From: Bacteroidota bacterium
GTDB taxonomy: Bacteria > Bacteroidota > Bacteroidia > B-17B0 > Aurantibacillaceae
Length of the DNA: 64,000 bases
NCBI GenBank assembly: GCA_020403265.1
Contig: JADBXZ010000072.1
Location: forward strand, 1 to 64,000
Reading direction: 5' to 3'
Shown: piece by piece, positions 29,444 to 38,612 of the stretch
Numbering within the stretch: position 1 is the first letter of the stretch
Layout: each line of letters opens with the position of its first letter
Notes under the pieces: model-generated
The model's database searches: none
The model's input: only the letters and a program-made list of their open reading frames with translations
Told to the model about the DNA's origin: nothing
Position numbers and translations under genes: made by a program

Positions 29444-29917
29444 ATGAAGTATATACTATTGCAAGTTGATAATACCCAAGAGAAGTATTTGGAAGAGGGT
29501 ATTTCCTTGTATTTAAAGAGATTGAAAAACTATTCACTGTTTGAGGTTACCACAATTAATGTACCAAAGAATATCAGATTAAGAACTTTTAACGAACAGA
29601 AGGTTTATGAGGCTAAATTGATTAATGGTTTTTTGCAAAAGGAGGATTATGTGGTGTTGTTGGATGAAAATGGTGAAGGCCTAACTTCTATTGGTTTTTC
29701 TGAGTTTATCAGAAAACGACAAAATGCGTCAACAAAAAGAATTGTATTTGTTATTGGCGGACCATATGGATTTGATGAGGTGATATATAAGCGAGGTGAT
29801 TACAAGCTTTCATTATCCATGATGACCTTTTCACATCAAATGATTCGTTTGTTCTTTGTTGAACAGCTTTACAGAGCTTTTACTATTCTAAAAGGGGAAA
29901 AGTATCATCATTCTTAG
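29444..29917 (+). CDS. rlmH: 23S rRNA (pseudouridine1915-N3)-methyltransferase
   Basis: 157 residues, the standard RlmH length. The SPOUT trefoil knot is seen in VFVIGGPYGFDEVIY and the C-terminal LSMMTFSHQMIRLFFVEQLYRAF. It methylates pseudouridine 1915 in helix 69 of 23S rRNA using S-adenosylmethionine. Confidence 0.96.
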   Translation: MKYILLQVDNTQEKYLEEGISLYLKRLKNYSLFEVTTINVPKNIRLRTFNEQKVYEAKLINGFLQKEDYVVLLDENGEGLTSIGFSEFIRKRQNASTKRIVFVIGGPYGFDEVIYKRGDYKLSLSMMTFSHQMIRLFFVEQLYRAFTILKGEKYHHS

Positions 29918-29944
29918 TTTGGAATAAATATTGCATGAATTAAT

Positions 29945-29974
29945 TTGTAGGTTAAAGAATAAACACTATATTTG
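29945..29974 (+). promoter_or_regulatory. Promoter of the initiator tRNA gene
   Basis: TTG (29945-29947), 19 bp spacing, then a perfect TATATTTG (29967-29974), matching the TTG / TAnnTTTG -33/-7 elements of Bacteroidota. Transcription would start near 29981, about 45 bp before the tRNA. Confidence 0.75.
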
Positions 29975-30025
29975 CATCCTCAAATCCGAAAGGACACCCC
30001 AAAAAACTAAGCAAATACAAGATAT

Positions 30026-30100
<75 letters not shown>

Positions 30101-30104
30101 AGAG

Positions 30105-30133
30105 AACCGTCAGCATCAGCTGGCGGTTTTTTT
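30105..30133 (+). terminator. Rho-independent terminator of tRNA-fMet
   Basis: AACCGTCAG pairs with CTGGCGGTT (one G:U) around a short loop and is followed by a T run. Confidence 0.88.
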
Positions 30134-30248
30134 ATTTGGAATAAGTGCCAAGCTTGCTTGAGCAGGAAATGACAAATAAAAAATATGCCTCGCTTCGTGA
30201 GTCGGTTCTCCTGTGTTTCAGCACTCCTAAAATTGGATCAGCAAAGCT

Positions 30249-30310
30249 AATCCATCTCCAGCTAATAATGAAAACCCTTCAACTTTACTGAAGGGTTTTT
30301 TTATTTGGAT
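30249..30310 (+). repeat. Degenerate second copy of the tRNA-fMet 3' end plus terminator
   Basis: 30249-30267 matches the tRNA 3' end (30082-30100) at 16 of 19 bases, starting with an exact AATCCATCTCC. As in the first copy it is followed by a strong hairpin (AAACCCTTCA / TGAAGGGTTT, about 30272-30296), a T run and then ATTTGGA. The unit is offset by 167 bp. The rest of the 30101-30457 gap has no gene. It looks like the relic of a tandem tRNA duplication. Confidence 0.55.
30272..30302 (+). terminator. Rho-independent terminator
   Basis: AAACCCTTCA and TGAAGGGTTT pair perfectly around a short loop, followed by a T run. No intact gene precedes it on the plus strand other than the tRNA, which already has its own terminator. 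Confidence 0.8.
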
Positions 30311-30457
30311 AGTTGGGTGATTTATTTGTTAGATAGCGACAATTCAAAAACCGGATGGGCATCTTCTTTTCTATGCAAATAACTTTTATAGACGAAACAA
30401 ATTGTTTTTGATAATTTAGAGCAATAAGATTAGTTTTAACTAATTTCGCCAAAAAGA

Positions 30458-31393
30458 TCAGTTAGAAGGCTGAAAATTTTCATACCAACCAAAACGTTCT
30501 TGAACAATTTCCGTTTTGCGATTTTTTATATTCTTTAAAAACTCTTCTGCAACTGGCGAATGTTTCTTCCGCTTTAACCATATTAAGCTCCAGGTAGTTC
30601 TTAAAGGCAACCCTTTAGTTGGAATAATTTGTAGTTCTTTGTTATGTAGTTCGTTTTTTATTCCGATTAAAGGCATAATTGAATAACCTAAGCCTGCCAA
30701 TACAGCCTGTTTAACAGCTTCATTGGAAGTAAGTTCCATTTTATTGGTTACAGAAATATTTTGTTTTTCTATAAACGATTCCATCATTGCTCTTGTTCCG
30801 GAACCTTGCTCTCGGAATATTAATGGAATTTCTTTAAAAAACTGTTTATCAAAGTTGGCTTTGCTAAGTTTTTGCTCTGTGTTTCCAACTAAATATAGTT
30901 TATTCGATAATAAATCCAGCTTCATGACTTCTATATTTTTAGGAAGAATGGAAACCAATGCAAAATCAATTTCATTCTTTTCTAAACTTTCTAAAACCTT
31001 CGTTTTGTTTGTCACATCCATCATTAGTTCTATTCCCTCATGCTTTTTCATAAAATCTGCTAAGAAGTATGGCATTACATATTTGCCGGTGGATACAATC
31101 GCTAATTTTAATTTACCGGTTAATTGGCCTTTGTATGCTAAGGTTTTATAATTAATGGCATAGGCTTGGTTTAAGATGTTTTCTGCACATTGTGCAATTT
31201 CTAAACCAAACTCGGTTACGTAAAGTTGCCTGCCAATTACTTCTGTTAATGGTATTTTAAATTGATCTTGAAAATTTTTTAATTGAATGGATACGGCCGG
31301 TTGTGTAAGGTGTAGCTCCTCTGCTGCCCTTGTAATACTTTTTGTCTCTACTACTTTTTGAAATATTTGAAGTTGATTTAAAGTGTAATTCAT
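30458..31393 (-). CDS. LysR-family transcriptional regulator (CbbR/CmpR-like N-terminus)
   Basis: 311 residues. The winged helix (1-60) reads NYTLNQLQIFQKVVETKSIT then LTQPAVSIQLK, very close to the CbbR/CmpR pattern. The rest is a periplasmic-binding-like co-inducer domain. It is divergent from a four-gene plus-strand run with isocitrate dehydrogenase, followed by an SbtA-type bicarbonate transporter; CmpR/CbbR proteins sense carbon status, so control of that cluster is plausible. The inducer is unknown. Confidence 0.9.
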   Translation of the reverse strand: MNYTLNQLQIFQKVVETKSITRAAEELHLTQPAVSIQLKNFQDQFKIPLTEVIGRQLYVTEFGLEIAQCAENILNQAYAINYKTLAYKGQLTGKLKLAIVSTGKYVMPYFLADFMKKHEGIELMMDVTNKTKVLESLEKNEIDFALVSILPKNIEVMKLDLLSNKLYLVGNTEQKLSKANFDKQFFKEIPLIFREQGSGTRAMMESFIEKQNISVTNKMELTSNEAVKQAVLAGLGYSIMPLIGIKNELHNKELQIIPTKGLPLRTTWSLIWLKRKKHSPVAEEFLKNIKNRKTEIVQERFGWYENFQPSN

Positions 31394-31417
31394 AAAAATA
31401 TTTAATGTTTAGTATTA

Positions 31418-31425
31418 CAAATATA
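31418..31425 (-). promoter_or_regulatory. -7 element of the LysR gene
   Basis: Minus strand TATATTTG (plus CAAATATA) matches TAnnTTTG exactly, 25 bp before the LysR start codon. It lies back to back with the plus-strand element at 31452. Confidence 0.6.
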
Positions 31426-31451
31426 AATAAAAATATATGAATTATTGCATC

Positions 31452-31459
31452 TAAATTTG
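31452..31459 (+). promoter_or_regulatory. -7 element of the 31482 gene / icd cluster
   Basis: TAAATTTG, a perfect TAnnTTTG, 22 bp before the ATG at 31482. The two divergent elements are 26 bp apart, so a LysR dimer bound between them could control both. Confidence 0.6.
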
Positions 31460-31481
31460 TAACGTAATTAAAACAAAGATT

Positions 31482-32078
31482 ATGAAAAATAGCAGATTAA
31501 CCTTGATTAAAGCAACTTATATAACCATTAAAGTTTTAGCGTTGTTTATTATTATATTAAGTGCAATAGCTTATTACACGCCTGTAAAGGTACTTAATGA
31601 AGTTTATGATTTCGAAAAACATCATTTTTTTATATTCTCATTTATTTCAATAGTTGTGTTTTTTATGTTTCTGAAGTTCTACCTGTCTCTTACAAAAGAA
31701 GAGGGTTTACTGAATAAAAAAATAACGAATATAAAAAAGTCAATCATTAAACATGAGTTAGAAAATGAGAAAATGCATTCCAATAAAGTTATGAATATTT
31801 CTGAAGCAACAGTTATTGCAAAAGAGGATATTCCGTCATTGAAGTTTGATAAAAGTGATTTACCTATGAAGCCGGAGGAATTGCTTGAAATCAATAGTAA
31901 TCTTAAAACTGCCATGGTACTTGGGAATTCATACAAACAAAAGGTTAAAGTTTTTTTCAAGGACGTTGTCTCATTGAGATATGTAGAAACAACAATATGG
32001 TTTGTAGGTGATAATCATGTTACACTTAAGGAAGGCATTAACATACCAAAAAATAAAATTTATAAAGTAATTATTTAA
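31482..32078 (+). CDS. Membrane protein of unknown function with two transmembrane helices
   Basis: 198 residues. Hydrophobic helices lie at about 16-33 and 45-65, separated by a short loop, then a charged coiled stretch (about 75-110) and a C-terminal beta-rich soluble domain ending VTLKEGINIPKNKIYKVII. No family is recognised. It is the first gene after the divergent LysR promoter and lies 32 bp before icd, so it is likely under the same control. Confidence 0.7.
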   Translation: MKNSRLTLIKATYITIKVLALFIIILSAIAYYTPVKVLNEVYDFEKHHFFIFSFISIVVFFMFLKFYLSLTKEEGLLNKKITNIKKSIIKHELENEKMHSNKVMNISEATVIAKEDIPSLKFDKSDLPMKPEELLEINSNLKTAMVLGNSYKQKVKVFFKDVVSLRYVETTIWFVGDNHVTLKEGINIPKNKIYKVII

Positions 32079-32110
32079 CAAAAACGATTAAACCAAAAAA
32101 AACAATAAAC

Positions 32111-33547
32111 ATGACAAAGATTACAGTAGCAAAAGGAGATGGTATTGGTCCGGAAATAATGGACGCCACGCTCGAAATTATTAAAGCCGCAGGTGCAAAA
32201 ATAGAAATTGAAGAAATTGAAGTCGGAGAAAAGGTTTACCTTGCAGGTAACACCTCCGGTATCTCTCAAGAATCATGGGATGTAATTAGGAGAAACAAAG
32301 TTTTTTTGAAGGCTCCTATAACTACACCTCAGGGTGGAGGTTATAAAAGTTTAAATGTAACTACAAGGAAATTTTTGGGCTTGTATTCTAACGTACGTCC
32401 TTGTAGAAGTTTACATCCTTTTGTCAGCACAAAACACCCGGTAATGGATATCGTAATTGTTCGCGAGAATGAAGAAGATTTATATGCAGGTATTGAGCAT
32501 CAACAAACTGATGAAGTTGTTCAATGTTTGAAATTAATAAGCCGCCCGGGTTGCGAAAAGATTGTTCGTTATGCATTTGAGTATGCAAAACAACAAAACA
32601 GAAAAAAGGTTACGTGTTTCACGAAGGATAATATCATGAAGCAAACAGACGGTTTATTTCACCAGGTATTTGACGAAATTGCAAAAGAGTATCCGGAAAT
32701 TGAAAATGAGCATTGGATTATTGATATTGGTGCCGCTAAAATGGCCGATACGCCGGAAGCTTTTGATGTAATTGTGATGCCAAACTTATACGGTGATGTT
32801 TTAAGTGACGTTGCTGCGCAAATTACCGGTTCGGTTGGTTTAGCAGGTTCGGCTAATATCGGCGAAGAATGTTCAATGTTTGAAGCTATTCATGGCTCAG
32901 CGCCAAGAAGGGCCGGTCAAAATTTAGCAAATCCTTCAGGGTTATTGCAAGGCGCAATTTTAATGTTAAACCATATCGGTCAAACAGAGGTTGCAGAAAA
33001 AGTTCAAAATGCCTGGTTAAAAACTTTAGAAGATGGTATTCATACTTACGATATTTACAAGGAAGGAACAAGTAAACAAAAGGTTGGAACAAAAGAATTT
33101 GCGCAGGCCGTGATAAACAACTTAGGCAAAAAACCTGACATTCTAAAACCAGTATCTTATTCTAACAATTCGGCACTTCAATTACCAAAGTATAAACGTA
33201 AACCATCTGCTAAAAAAGAGTTATTAGGTGTTGATTTATTTGTACACTGGCCTGGTTTAGATCCTAATGAATTAGCTGAAAAAGTAAAGAAAATAGAAGC
33301 AAATGGCATTAAACTAACTATGATCACTAACCGTGGTATTAAAGTTTGGCCTGATGGTTTTAAAGAAACATTTTGTACAGATCATTGGAGATGCAGATTT
33401 AAACCTACTGAAGGTTCTTCTATCAATAATACAAACATCATTCAATTATTAAATAACGCAATAAACGAAAAAGTTGATACAATTAAAACTGAAAATTTAT
33501 ACGCTTTTGATGGTAAAGCTTCGTTTTCATTGGGTCAAGGTCAATAA
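32111..33547 (+). CDS. icd: Isocitrate dehydrogenase, long form with extra C-terminal domain
   Basis: 478 residues. N-terminal GDGIGPEIMDATLEI, the substrate-binding region with NVRPCRSLHPF, IVIVRENEEDLYAGIEH, and the metal-binding Asp region with NLYGDVLSDVAAQITG followed by a Gly-rich nucleotide loop (EAIHGSAPRRAG). The last ~140 residues form an additional domain (LLGVDLFVHWPG) seen in Thermus-type IDH. It converts isocitrate to 2-oxoglutarate and CO2; the cofactor is probably NADP but is not proven. The homologous isopropylmalate dehydrogenase is less likely given the extra domain. Confidence 0.9.
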   Translation: MTKITVAKGDGIGPEIMDATLEIIKAAGAKIEIEEIEVGEKVYLAGNTSGISQESWDVIRRNKVFLKAPITTPQGGGYKSLNVTTRKFLGLYSNVRPCRSLHPFVSTKHPVMDIVIVRENEEDLYAGIEHQQTDEVVQCLKLISRPGCEKIVRYAFEYAKQQNRKKVTCFTKDNIMKQTDGLFHQVFDEIAKEYPEIENEHWIIDIGAAKMADTPEAFDVIVMPNLYGDVLSDVAAQITGSVGLAGSANIGEECSMFEAIHGSAPRRAGQNLANPSGLLQGAILMLNHIGQTEVAEKVQNAWLKTLEDGIHTYDIYKEGTSKQKVGTKEFAQAVINNLGKKPDILKPVSYSNNSALQLPKYKRKPSAKKELLGVDLFVHWPGLDPNELAEKVKKIEANGIKLTMITNRGIKVWPDGFKETFCTDHWRCRFKPTEGSSINNTNIIQLLNNAINEKVDTIKTENLYAFDGKASFSLGQGQ

Positions 33548-33558
33548 AATTTAACAAG

Positions 33559-33801
33559 ATGAATATAAAATTAATAGAAGGTCACTTCAACTCAACCGAT
33601 GCGTTAGATTTAATTGTGAAGTTAATTCATACAAAAATTGCTTACCACGAAGGTAAAATTGCAACAGATTCTAATGAAGAAGATATTAAGTATCGTGAAT
33701 CAAAGATTAAATATCTACAAAAAGAATTGTATGATGTGAGAAAGTATTTTGAAACTTTAAAAGGTAATCTGAAAATTTCTGCTGACATTGTTGTTAACTA
33801 A
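33559..33801 (+). CDS. Small cytoplasmic protein of unknown function
   Basis: 80 residues, predominantly helical and charged (the centre, about 35-65, looks like a coiled coil), with no signal peptide or membrane helix. It starts 11 bp after icd and is followed by a terminator, so it is co-transcribed with icd. No family is recognised. Confidence 0.75.
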   Translation: MNIKLIEGHFNSTDALDLIVKLIHTKIAYHEGKIATDSNEEDIKYRESKIKYLQKELYDVRKYFETLKGNLKISADIVVN

Positions 33802-33813
33802 TAATCTTTCTAT

Positions 33814-33850
33814 AACCATCTCTGTGAATTAAAACCAGAGATGGTTTTTT
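33814..33850 (+). terminator. Rho-independent terminator
   Basis: AACCATCTCTG pairs perfectly with CAGAGATGGTT around an 11-nt loop, followed by T5. It ends the icd operon. Confidence 0.92.
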
Positions 33851-33886
33851 ACTAAAAGAATCAAAATTCACTCAATCAAATATGAG

Positions 33887-34723
33887 ATGTTCCAAGGAAG
33901 GCAGCTTTTAATTGTAAGTAAACACCAAAAAGAAAGCGTACTCAAACCATTATTTGAGAAAATGCTTCAAGTAACTGTTATTGCCACAGCCAACTTTGAT
34001 ACAGATAGGTTTGGAACATTTAGTGGTGAAATAGAACGTGAAGGGGATGCGCTTACCACATTAAGAAAAAAATGTTCAGAAGCTATGGCTGAATACAATG
34101 CTGATTTAGCAGTTGCCAGCGAAGGTTCCTTTGGACCACATCCTTCTATTCCTTTTTTAACTGCTGACGATGAATTATTAATACTAATTGATAAACGGAA
34201 TGAATTAGAAATAACAGCAAGAGAAATATCTACTGAAACTAATTTCAATGGGAAGGAAATCAAAACTATTGATGAATTAATTGATTTTGCCAACCATGTT
34301 GGATTTCCTAGTCATGGTATTATTCTAAAAAGTCACGCTAACCACAAAGAAGCACCTATTAAAGATTGTAAGAATATTGATGAGCTTATATTCGCTGCAA
34401 AAAAATACATACGTAATGAAGGAATGTGTTTTGCAGAGACCGATATGCGAGCGATGAATAATCCAACTCGCATGAAGGTGATTGAAAAAGCCGGTAAGAA
34501 ACTCGTAAAAAAGTTACAATCTAATTGTCCTAGTTGTGGTACGCCCGGTTATGACGTAATTAAAGTTAATCCAGGATTGCCATGCGGACAATGCGGCTTC
34601 CCTACTAGATCCACTTTGAGCCAAATTTTTGGTTGTCTAAAATGTGATAATATTCAAACTAAATTTTATCCAAACTCAAAAGAAATAGAAGATCCAATGT
34701 ATTGTGATTATTGTAATCCTTAA
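33887..34723 (+). CDS. Cysteine-rich zinc-ribbon protein, DUF6671-like
   Basis: 278 residues. The N-terminal two thirds is a globular domain with TANFDTDRFGTFSGE and ASEGSFGPHPSIPF. The C-terminal third has several CxxC knuckles (CPSCGTPG, CGQCGFP, CLKCDN, CDYC), forming at least two zinc-binding sites. The pattern matches what I know as DUF6671; function is unknown. It precedes the bicarbonate transporter gene by 11 bp, so they are probably co-transcribed. Confidence 0.72.
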   Translation: MFQGRQLLIVSKHQKESVLKPLFEKMLQVTVIATANFDTDRFGTFSGEIEREGDALTTLRKKCSEAMAEYNADLAVASEGSFGPHPSIPFLTADDELLILIDKRNELEITAREISTETNFNGKEIKTIDELIDFANHVGFPSHGIILKSHANHKEAPIKDCKNIDELIFAAKKYIRNEGMCFAETDMRAMNNPTRMKVIEKAGKKLVKKLQSNCPSCGTPGYDVIKVNPGLPCGQCGFPTRSTLSQIFGCLKCDNIQTKFYPNSKEIEDPMYCDYCNP

Positions 34724-34734
34724 AAATTAGCCCC

Positions 34735-35697
34735 ATGAATTTTAATTTACTAATAGAGAATTTAACTAACCCTGCTTTATTGTTTTTTGTGCTCGGAATT
34801 ATTGCAGTATATCTAAAAAGCGATTTGGAAATTCCACCGAACTCCTCAAAATTTATTTCATTGTATTTATTGTTTGCCATTGGTTTTAAAGGTGGCCAGG
34901 AGTTATCACATGAACATTTTGATTCAGAAATTGCCTTATCCATGGCATTCGGAATTTTGATTTCCTTATTGATTCCACTTTATACTTTTTTTTTAATAAA
35001 AAGAAAACTGGGTGTTTTTAATGCCGGCGCCATCGCAGCTGCTTATGGTTCGGTTAGTGCGGTGACTTTTGTAACAGCTGTAAGTTATTTAGAATCTCAC
35101 CAATTACATCTGCATGGGCACATGGTTGCTATCATGGCTTTAATGGAATCACCGGCAATTATTATGGGTTTGTTGTTAATCTCTATTTTTAACAAAAATT
35201 CGAGTGAAAAAATTGAGAAAGGGGATGCAATTAAACATTCTTTTACTAATGGCAGTGTTCTTTTAATTTTAGGAAGTTTAATAATTGGTTATTTTGCGAA
35301 TGCCAAACAGGCTGAAGGTATAAAACCATTTACAAATGATTTATTCAAAGGCTTTTTAGCTATATTTTTACTAGATATGGGTATCACAAGCGGTAAAAAA
35401 TTAAAAGATTTTTTTGCCTTTGGTTGGTTTCCGCTAGTTTTTGCACTAATAGTTCCAATTGTTAATGGCAGTCTTGTAGCTTTGTTAAGTTCTATAATTA
35501 CGCAAGACATAACTAATCGCTTTATTTTTGCAGTATTAGCAGCAAGTGCTTCATACATAGCAGTTCCGGCTGCAATGAAAATTTCCGTTCCAAAGTCTAA
35601 TCCCGGACTTTATCTACCAATGGCACTTGCAATTACTTTTCCTATAAACATTACACTTGGCATGCCAATTTATTTTTCAATTGTGCAGAATTTCTAA
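34735..35697 (+). CDS. sbtA: SbtA-type sodium-dependent bicarbonate transporter
   Basis: 320 residues with about ten transmembrane helices. The start NLTNPALLFFVLGIIAVYLK and IGFKGGQELS match the SbtA family, and AAAYGSVSAVTFVTA is a conserved glycine/serine-rich segment. In cyanobacteria SbtA imports bicarbonate with sodium. In this non-autotroph it would supply carboxylases or balance CO2/HCO3-. It is downstream of icd and the CbbR-like LysR gene. No PII-like SbtB gene is adjacent. Confidence 0.85.
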   Translation: MNFNLLIENLTNPALLFFVLGIIAVYLKSDLEIPPNSSKFISLYLLFAIGFKGGQELSHEHFDSEIALSMAFGILISLLIPLYTFFLIKRKLGVFNAGAIAAAYGSVSAVTFVTAVSYLESHQLHLHGHMVAIMALMESPAIIMGLLLISIFNKNSSEKIEKGDAIKHSFTNGSVLLILGSLIIGYFANAKQAEGIKPFTNDLFKGFLAIFLLDMGITSGKKLKDFFAFGWFPLVFALIVPIVNGSLVALLSSIITQDITNRFIFAVLAASASYIAVPAAMKISVPKSNPGLYLPMALAITFPINITLGMPIYFSIVQNF

Positions 35698-35705
35698 AAA
35701 AGTAC

Positions 35706-36935
35706 CTAATAACTTCTCAAGGCTTCTATTGGATGAATTTTGGCAGCCTTAATGGCCGGAACCAATCCGGCAATGGCACCTGCTATTATGATTATAAATG
35801 TTGCGGAAAGCGCAACTTTTAAATCTACTTGTGGTTGCTTAAAAAAATCACTATCAATACCAATAGAATTTACGAGGTAAAGTATACCTGAAGCAAATAG
35901 TAGACCTGTGAAACCAGCAATTGAAGTTATCAATATACTTTCCTGTAAAACCAAACCTATTATAGATTGTGGACTTGCTCCGATAGCTTTTCGAATGCCA
36001 ATTTCTTTGGTGCGTTCTTTTACAACAATAATCATAATGTTGCTTACACCAACGATGCCGGCAATGAGGGTCATTATGCCAATAATCCAAACAAACAATT
36101 TAATACCACTTAATAAGTTCATTATTTTTTTATATTCTGCGTATAAGTTATTTACAAATAACGCATTTCTATCACTCCTGCTGAAATTATATTTCTTGGC
36201 AAGTATTTTTCTAATCTCTTCAGATACCTGTTCACTTTCCTCTAATGTTAAATCACCAAGCCCTAGCCACATTAAGTCAATATTATTTTTGTAGTTAAAC
36301 ACTTTTTGTGCAGTAGTTAAAGGTAAATAAGCTCTAAGCATTTCGCTTCTGTTTACATCTTTAAAGGTACCAACCACTTTAAAAAATGTGCCATCAATAT
36401 TCAGGTATTTGCCTATGGGATTTTCTTTTTTGAAAAAAACTTCTGCCATAGAAAGCCCAACAACACAAACTTTTCGGTAATCATTCAAATCCGTTTCATT
36501 TAAAAATCTGCCACTTGCAATCGTTGCGTTTTCAAGATAATAATTATCTGGTAAACATGGCCGACACAAATAATTACCTTTTTCTTTTCCATAAATAACG
36601 TTATGCATTTGATTGCGGGTATGGTTAGCCGTTTTATACCCAAGTTGCGGAATACGTTTCGCAATGAGTTCAAAATCTTGATTAGTTAATCTTATTTCTC
36701 TTCCTACTTTATATCCGCTTTGCGCAATTGATGTTTTGCCGGCTTCAACAAAAATGGAGTTAACAGCATCTCCTGCAAATTGTGCTTGTGCACCATTTGT
36801 TAAGCCATTACCGGCACCCAGTAAAATGATTAAAATGAAAATGCCCCAGCCAACGCTAAAGGCTGTTAAAAAAGTTCTTAATTTATTTTGTTTGATGGCG
36901 GCGAAAATTTCTAACCACGCGTCTTTTTCAAACAT
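35706..36935 (-). CDS. MacB/FtsX-type ABC transporter permease
   Basis: 409 residues: an N-terminal membrane helix (about 22-44), a MacB-like periplasmic core domain (about 50-260), then three C-terminal FtsX helices with ERTKEIGIRKAIGASPQSI, the loop that contacts the ATPase. There is no ATP-binding protein gene beside it. MacB-type permeases drive mechanotransmission or export of proteins or lipids; the substrate is unknown. It lies 3 bp downstream of lipA. Confidence 0.9.
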   Translation of the reverse strand: MFEKDAWLEIFAAIKQNKLRTFLTAFSVGWGIFILIILLGAGNGLTNGAQAQFAGDAVNSIFVEAGKTSIAQSGYKVGREIRLTNQDFELIAKRIPQLGYKTANHTRNQMHNVIYGKEKGNYLCRPCLPDNYYLENATIASGRFLNETDLNDYRKVCVVGLSMAEVFFKKENPIGKYLNIDGTFFKVVGTFKDVNRSEMLRAYLPLTTAQKVFNYKNNIDLMWLGLGDLTLEESEQVSEEIRKILAKKYNFSRSDRNALFVNNLYAEYKKIMNLLSGIKLFVWIIGIMTLIAGIVGVSNIMIIVVKERTKEIGIRKAIGASPQSIIGLVLQESILITSIAGFTGLLFASGILYLVNSIGIDSDFFKQPQVDLKVALSATFIIIIAGAIAGLVPAIKAAKIHPIEALRSY

Positions 36936-36938
36936 CTT

Positions 36939-37799
36939 TTAGAAAATATGTTTTTCGGCATGATAGCTAGATCTCACAAGAGGTCCACTTTCTACAAAGC
37001 GAAAGCCTTTTGTTAATGCATATGCTTTGTATTTATCAAAATCACTTGGCGGTACAAATCTGGCTACCGGCAGATGTTTTGGGGTAGGTTGAAGGTATTG
37101 TCCCATTGTTAATACATTACAATTAACTTTTGATAAATCATCAATAGTTTCGTAAATTTCATCCTCGCTTTCTCCAAGCCCTAACATCAAACCACTTTTT
37201 GTTTTCACTTGTTGTTGATTTAGCCTTTGTAAAACCTCCATACTTCTATCATACTTTGCCTGTATTCTCACTTGAGCAGTTAATCGTCGAACAGTTTCGA
37301 TGTTGTGTGATACTATATCCGGTTTTACATCTATAATACGTTGTAAATTTTCCCATTTGCCTGCAAAGTCAGGTATCAAACATTCAAACTTAGTTTCAGG
37401 ACTAATTTCTCTGATGGCTTTAATTGTTTCTGCCCAAATAATTGAACCGCCATCCTTTAAGTCGTCTCTGTCAACGCTTGTAATAACACAATGTTTAACA
37501 CCCATTAATTTTACTGAGTTGGCTACCCGTTTAGGTTCGTCCCAGTCTGCCGGTTTAGGTTTTCCGGTTGCAACAGCACAAAACCCACAACTTCTAGTGC
37601 AAATGTTTCCTAGAATCATAAATGTGGCAGTACCGGCACCCCAACATTCACCCATGTTTGGGCAATTACCACTTTCACAAATAGTATGAAGTTTATGTTT
37701 ACTAACAATATTCCTTACGTTAACATATTCTGCGCCGGTTGGTAATTTAACTCGCAACCAATCAGGTTTTTTAATTTTCTTTTCTTCTGTAAGTTCCAT
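36939..37799 (-). CDS. lipA: Lipoyl synthase
   Basis: 286 residues from the ATG at 37799; an ATG 12 bp upstream overlaps the preceding gene. It has the auxiliary cluster motif [12 protein letters not shown] and the radical SAM motif CTRSCGFC, plus the C-terminal [14 protein letters not shown]. It inserts two sulfurs into octanoyl groups on E2 and H proteins. It matters for the pyruvate dehydrogenase encoded at 47.7 kb. Confidence 0.97.
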   Translation of the reverse strand: MELTEEKKIKKPDWLRVKLPTGAEYVNVRNIVSKHKLHTICESGNCPNMGECWGAGTATFMILGNICTRSCGFCAVATGKPKPADWDEPKRVANSVKLMGVKHCVITSVDRDDLKDGGSIIWAETIKAIREISPETKFECLIPDFAGKWENLQRIIDVKPDIVSHNIETVRRLTAQVRIQAKYDRSMEVLQRLNQQQVKTKSGLMLGLGESEDEIYETIDDLSKVNCNVLTMGQYLQPTPKHLPVARFVPPSDFDKYKAYALTKGFRFVESGPLVRSSYHAEKHIF

Positions 37800-37801
37800 T
37801 T

Positions 37802-38560
37802 TTAAAACCATTTATTACCAATCACAAACCCAAGGTGAATGGTTAAGATAAAATTTTCGGTTGGATTTCTAGCCATAATTGGGAGTGCCTTTGGCAATAC
37901 ATCCAGAGTAACTCCGGTTTCAATAGCTCGAATTAAATTTGTGTAACTGGCATATTCAAAACTTAAATTGAATTTGGTGGTGATGGCAGGATAGAATTTA
38001 GTTTTTTCTAAGCCTGATGCAAATGCACCACGCCCTGCAATAGAATCAATGGTAAAGCGCTCCGTATTAAACGGAACTTCTTCTGTTTGATTAATTTCAG
38101 TGCGACGAGGGTTATAAATTTGATAATAATATGGTTTCGCAATGGCGATAGATGGGCCTACCGAAATAAGGTATCTAACTTCAACCGCTTTATTATCTGC
38201 TTTTCCAAAAATAACATTTTGATATCCAAAAGCCGCACGTGCCATAAATACTGAGTTAATTTTGCCATAAACAAACCGTTTTCTTTCTTGCGCTTGGCCA
38301 ATACTATTGATCTGTTTTGGATGTCTTAGTGACTGAATTTCTCCTTCGTAAAAGTATCTGCTCTTCCCGGTGATATGTTTTCCCCTTCTGATAGCAAACC
38401 CCAAACCTCTTGAATCAATAACAAATTTAGCACAGAGGTCGTTTCTATATAAAACATTTAGATCTTTCCCATTTCCTTCTCCAAAATCGTAAATAGATTG
38501 AGATTTTGAAAAACTAAAAAGCATCAAAAAAACAATTATAATGACAAAGCGTAACAACAT
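37802..38560 (-). CDS. Outer-membrane beta-barrel protein of unknown function
   Basis: 252 residues with a signal peptide (about 1-20, ending SFSKSQ). Amphipathic beta-strands continue through the length and the protein ends in an aromatic residue (GNKWF), as expected of outer-membrane barrels. It contains a conserved-looking [17 protein letters not shown] start. It is upstream of lipA by 2 bp, in the same direction. No role is known. Confidence 0.75.
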   Translation of the reverse strand: MLLRFVIIIVFLMLFSFSKSQSIYDFGEGNGKDLNVLYRNDLCAKFVIDSRGLGFAIRRGKHITGKSRYFYEGEIQSLRHPKQINSIGQAQERKRFVYGKINSVFMARAAFGYQNVIFGKADNKAVEVRYLISVGPSIAIAKPYYYQIYNPRRTEINQTEEVPFNTERFTIDSIAGRGAFASGLEKTKFYPAITTKFNLSFEYASYTNLIRAIETGVTLDVLPKALPIMARNPTENFILTIHLGFVIGNKWF

Positions 38561-38612
38561 CCTAACAAATTTACTTATTTTTATCTTAAATTCTAAATAA
38601 TAAACAAAATTT

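Noticed and set aside
37802-38560. Assignment of the barrel upstream of lipA as PorT
   Set aside because: Size and beta-barrel character are similar, but no diagnostic motif was seen, so only a generic call is made.
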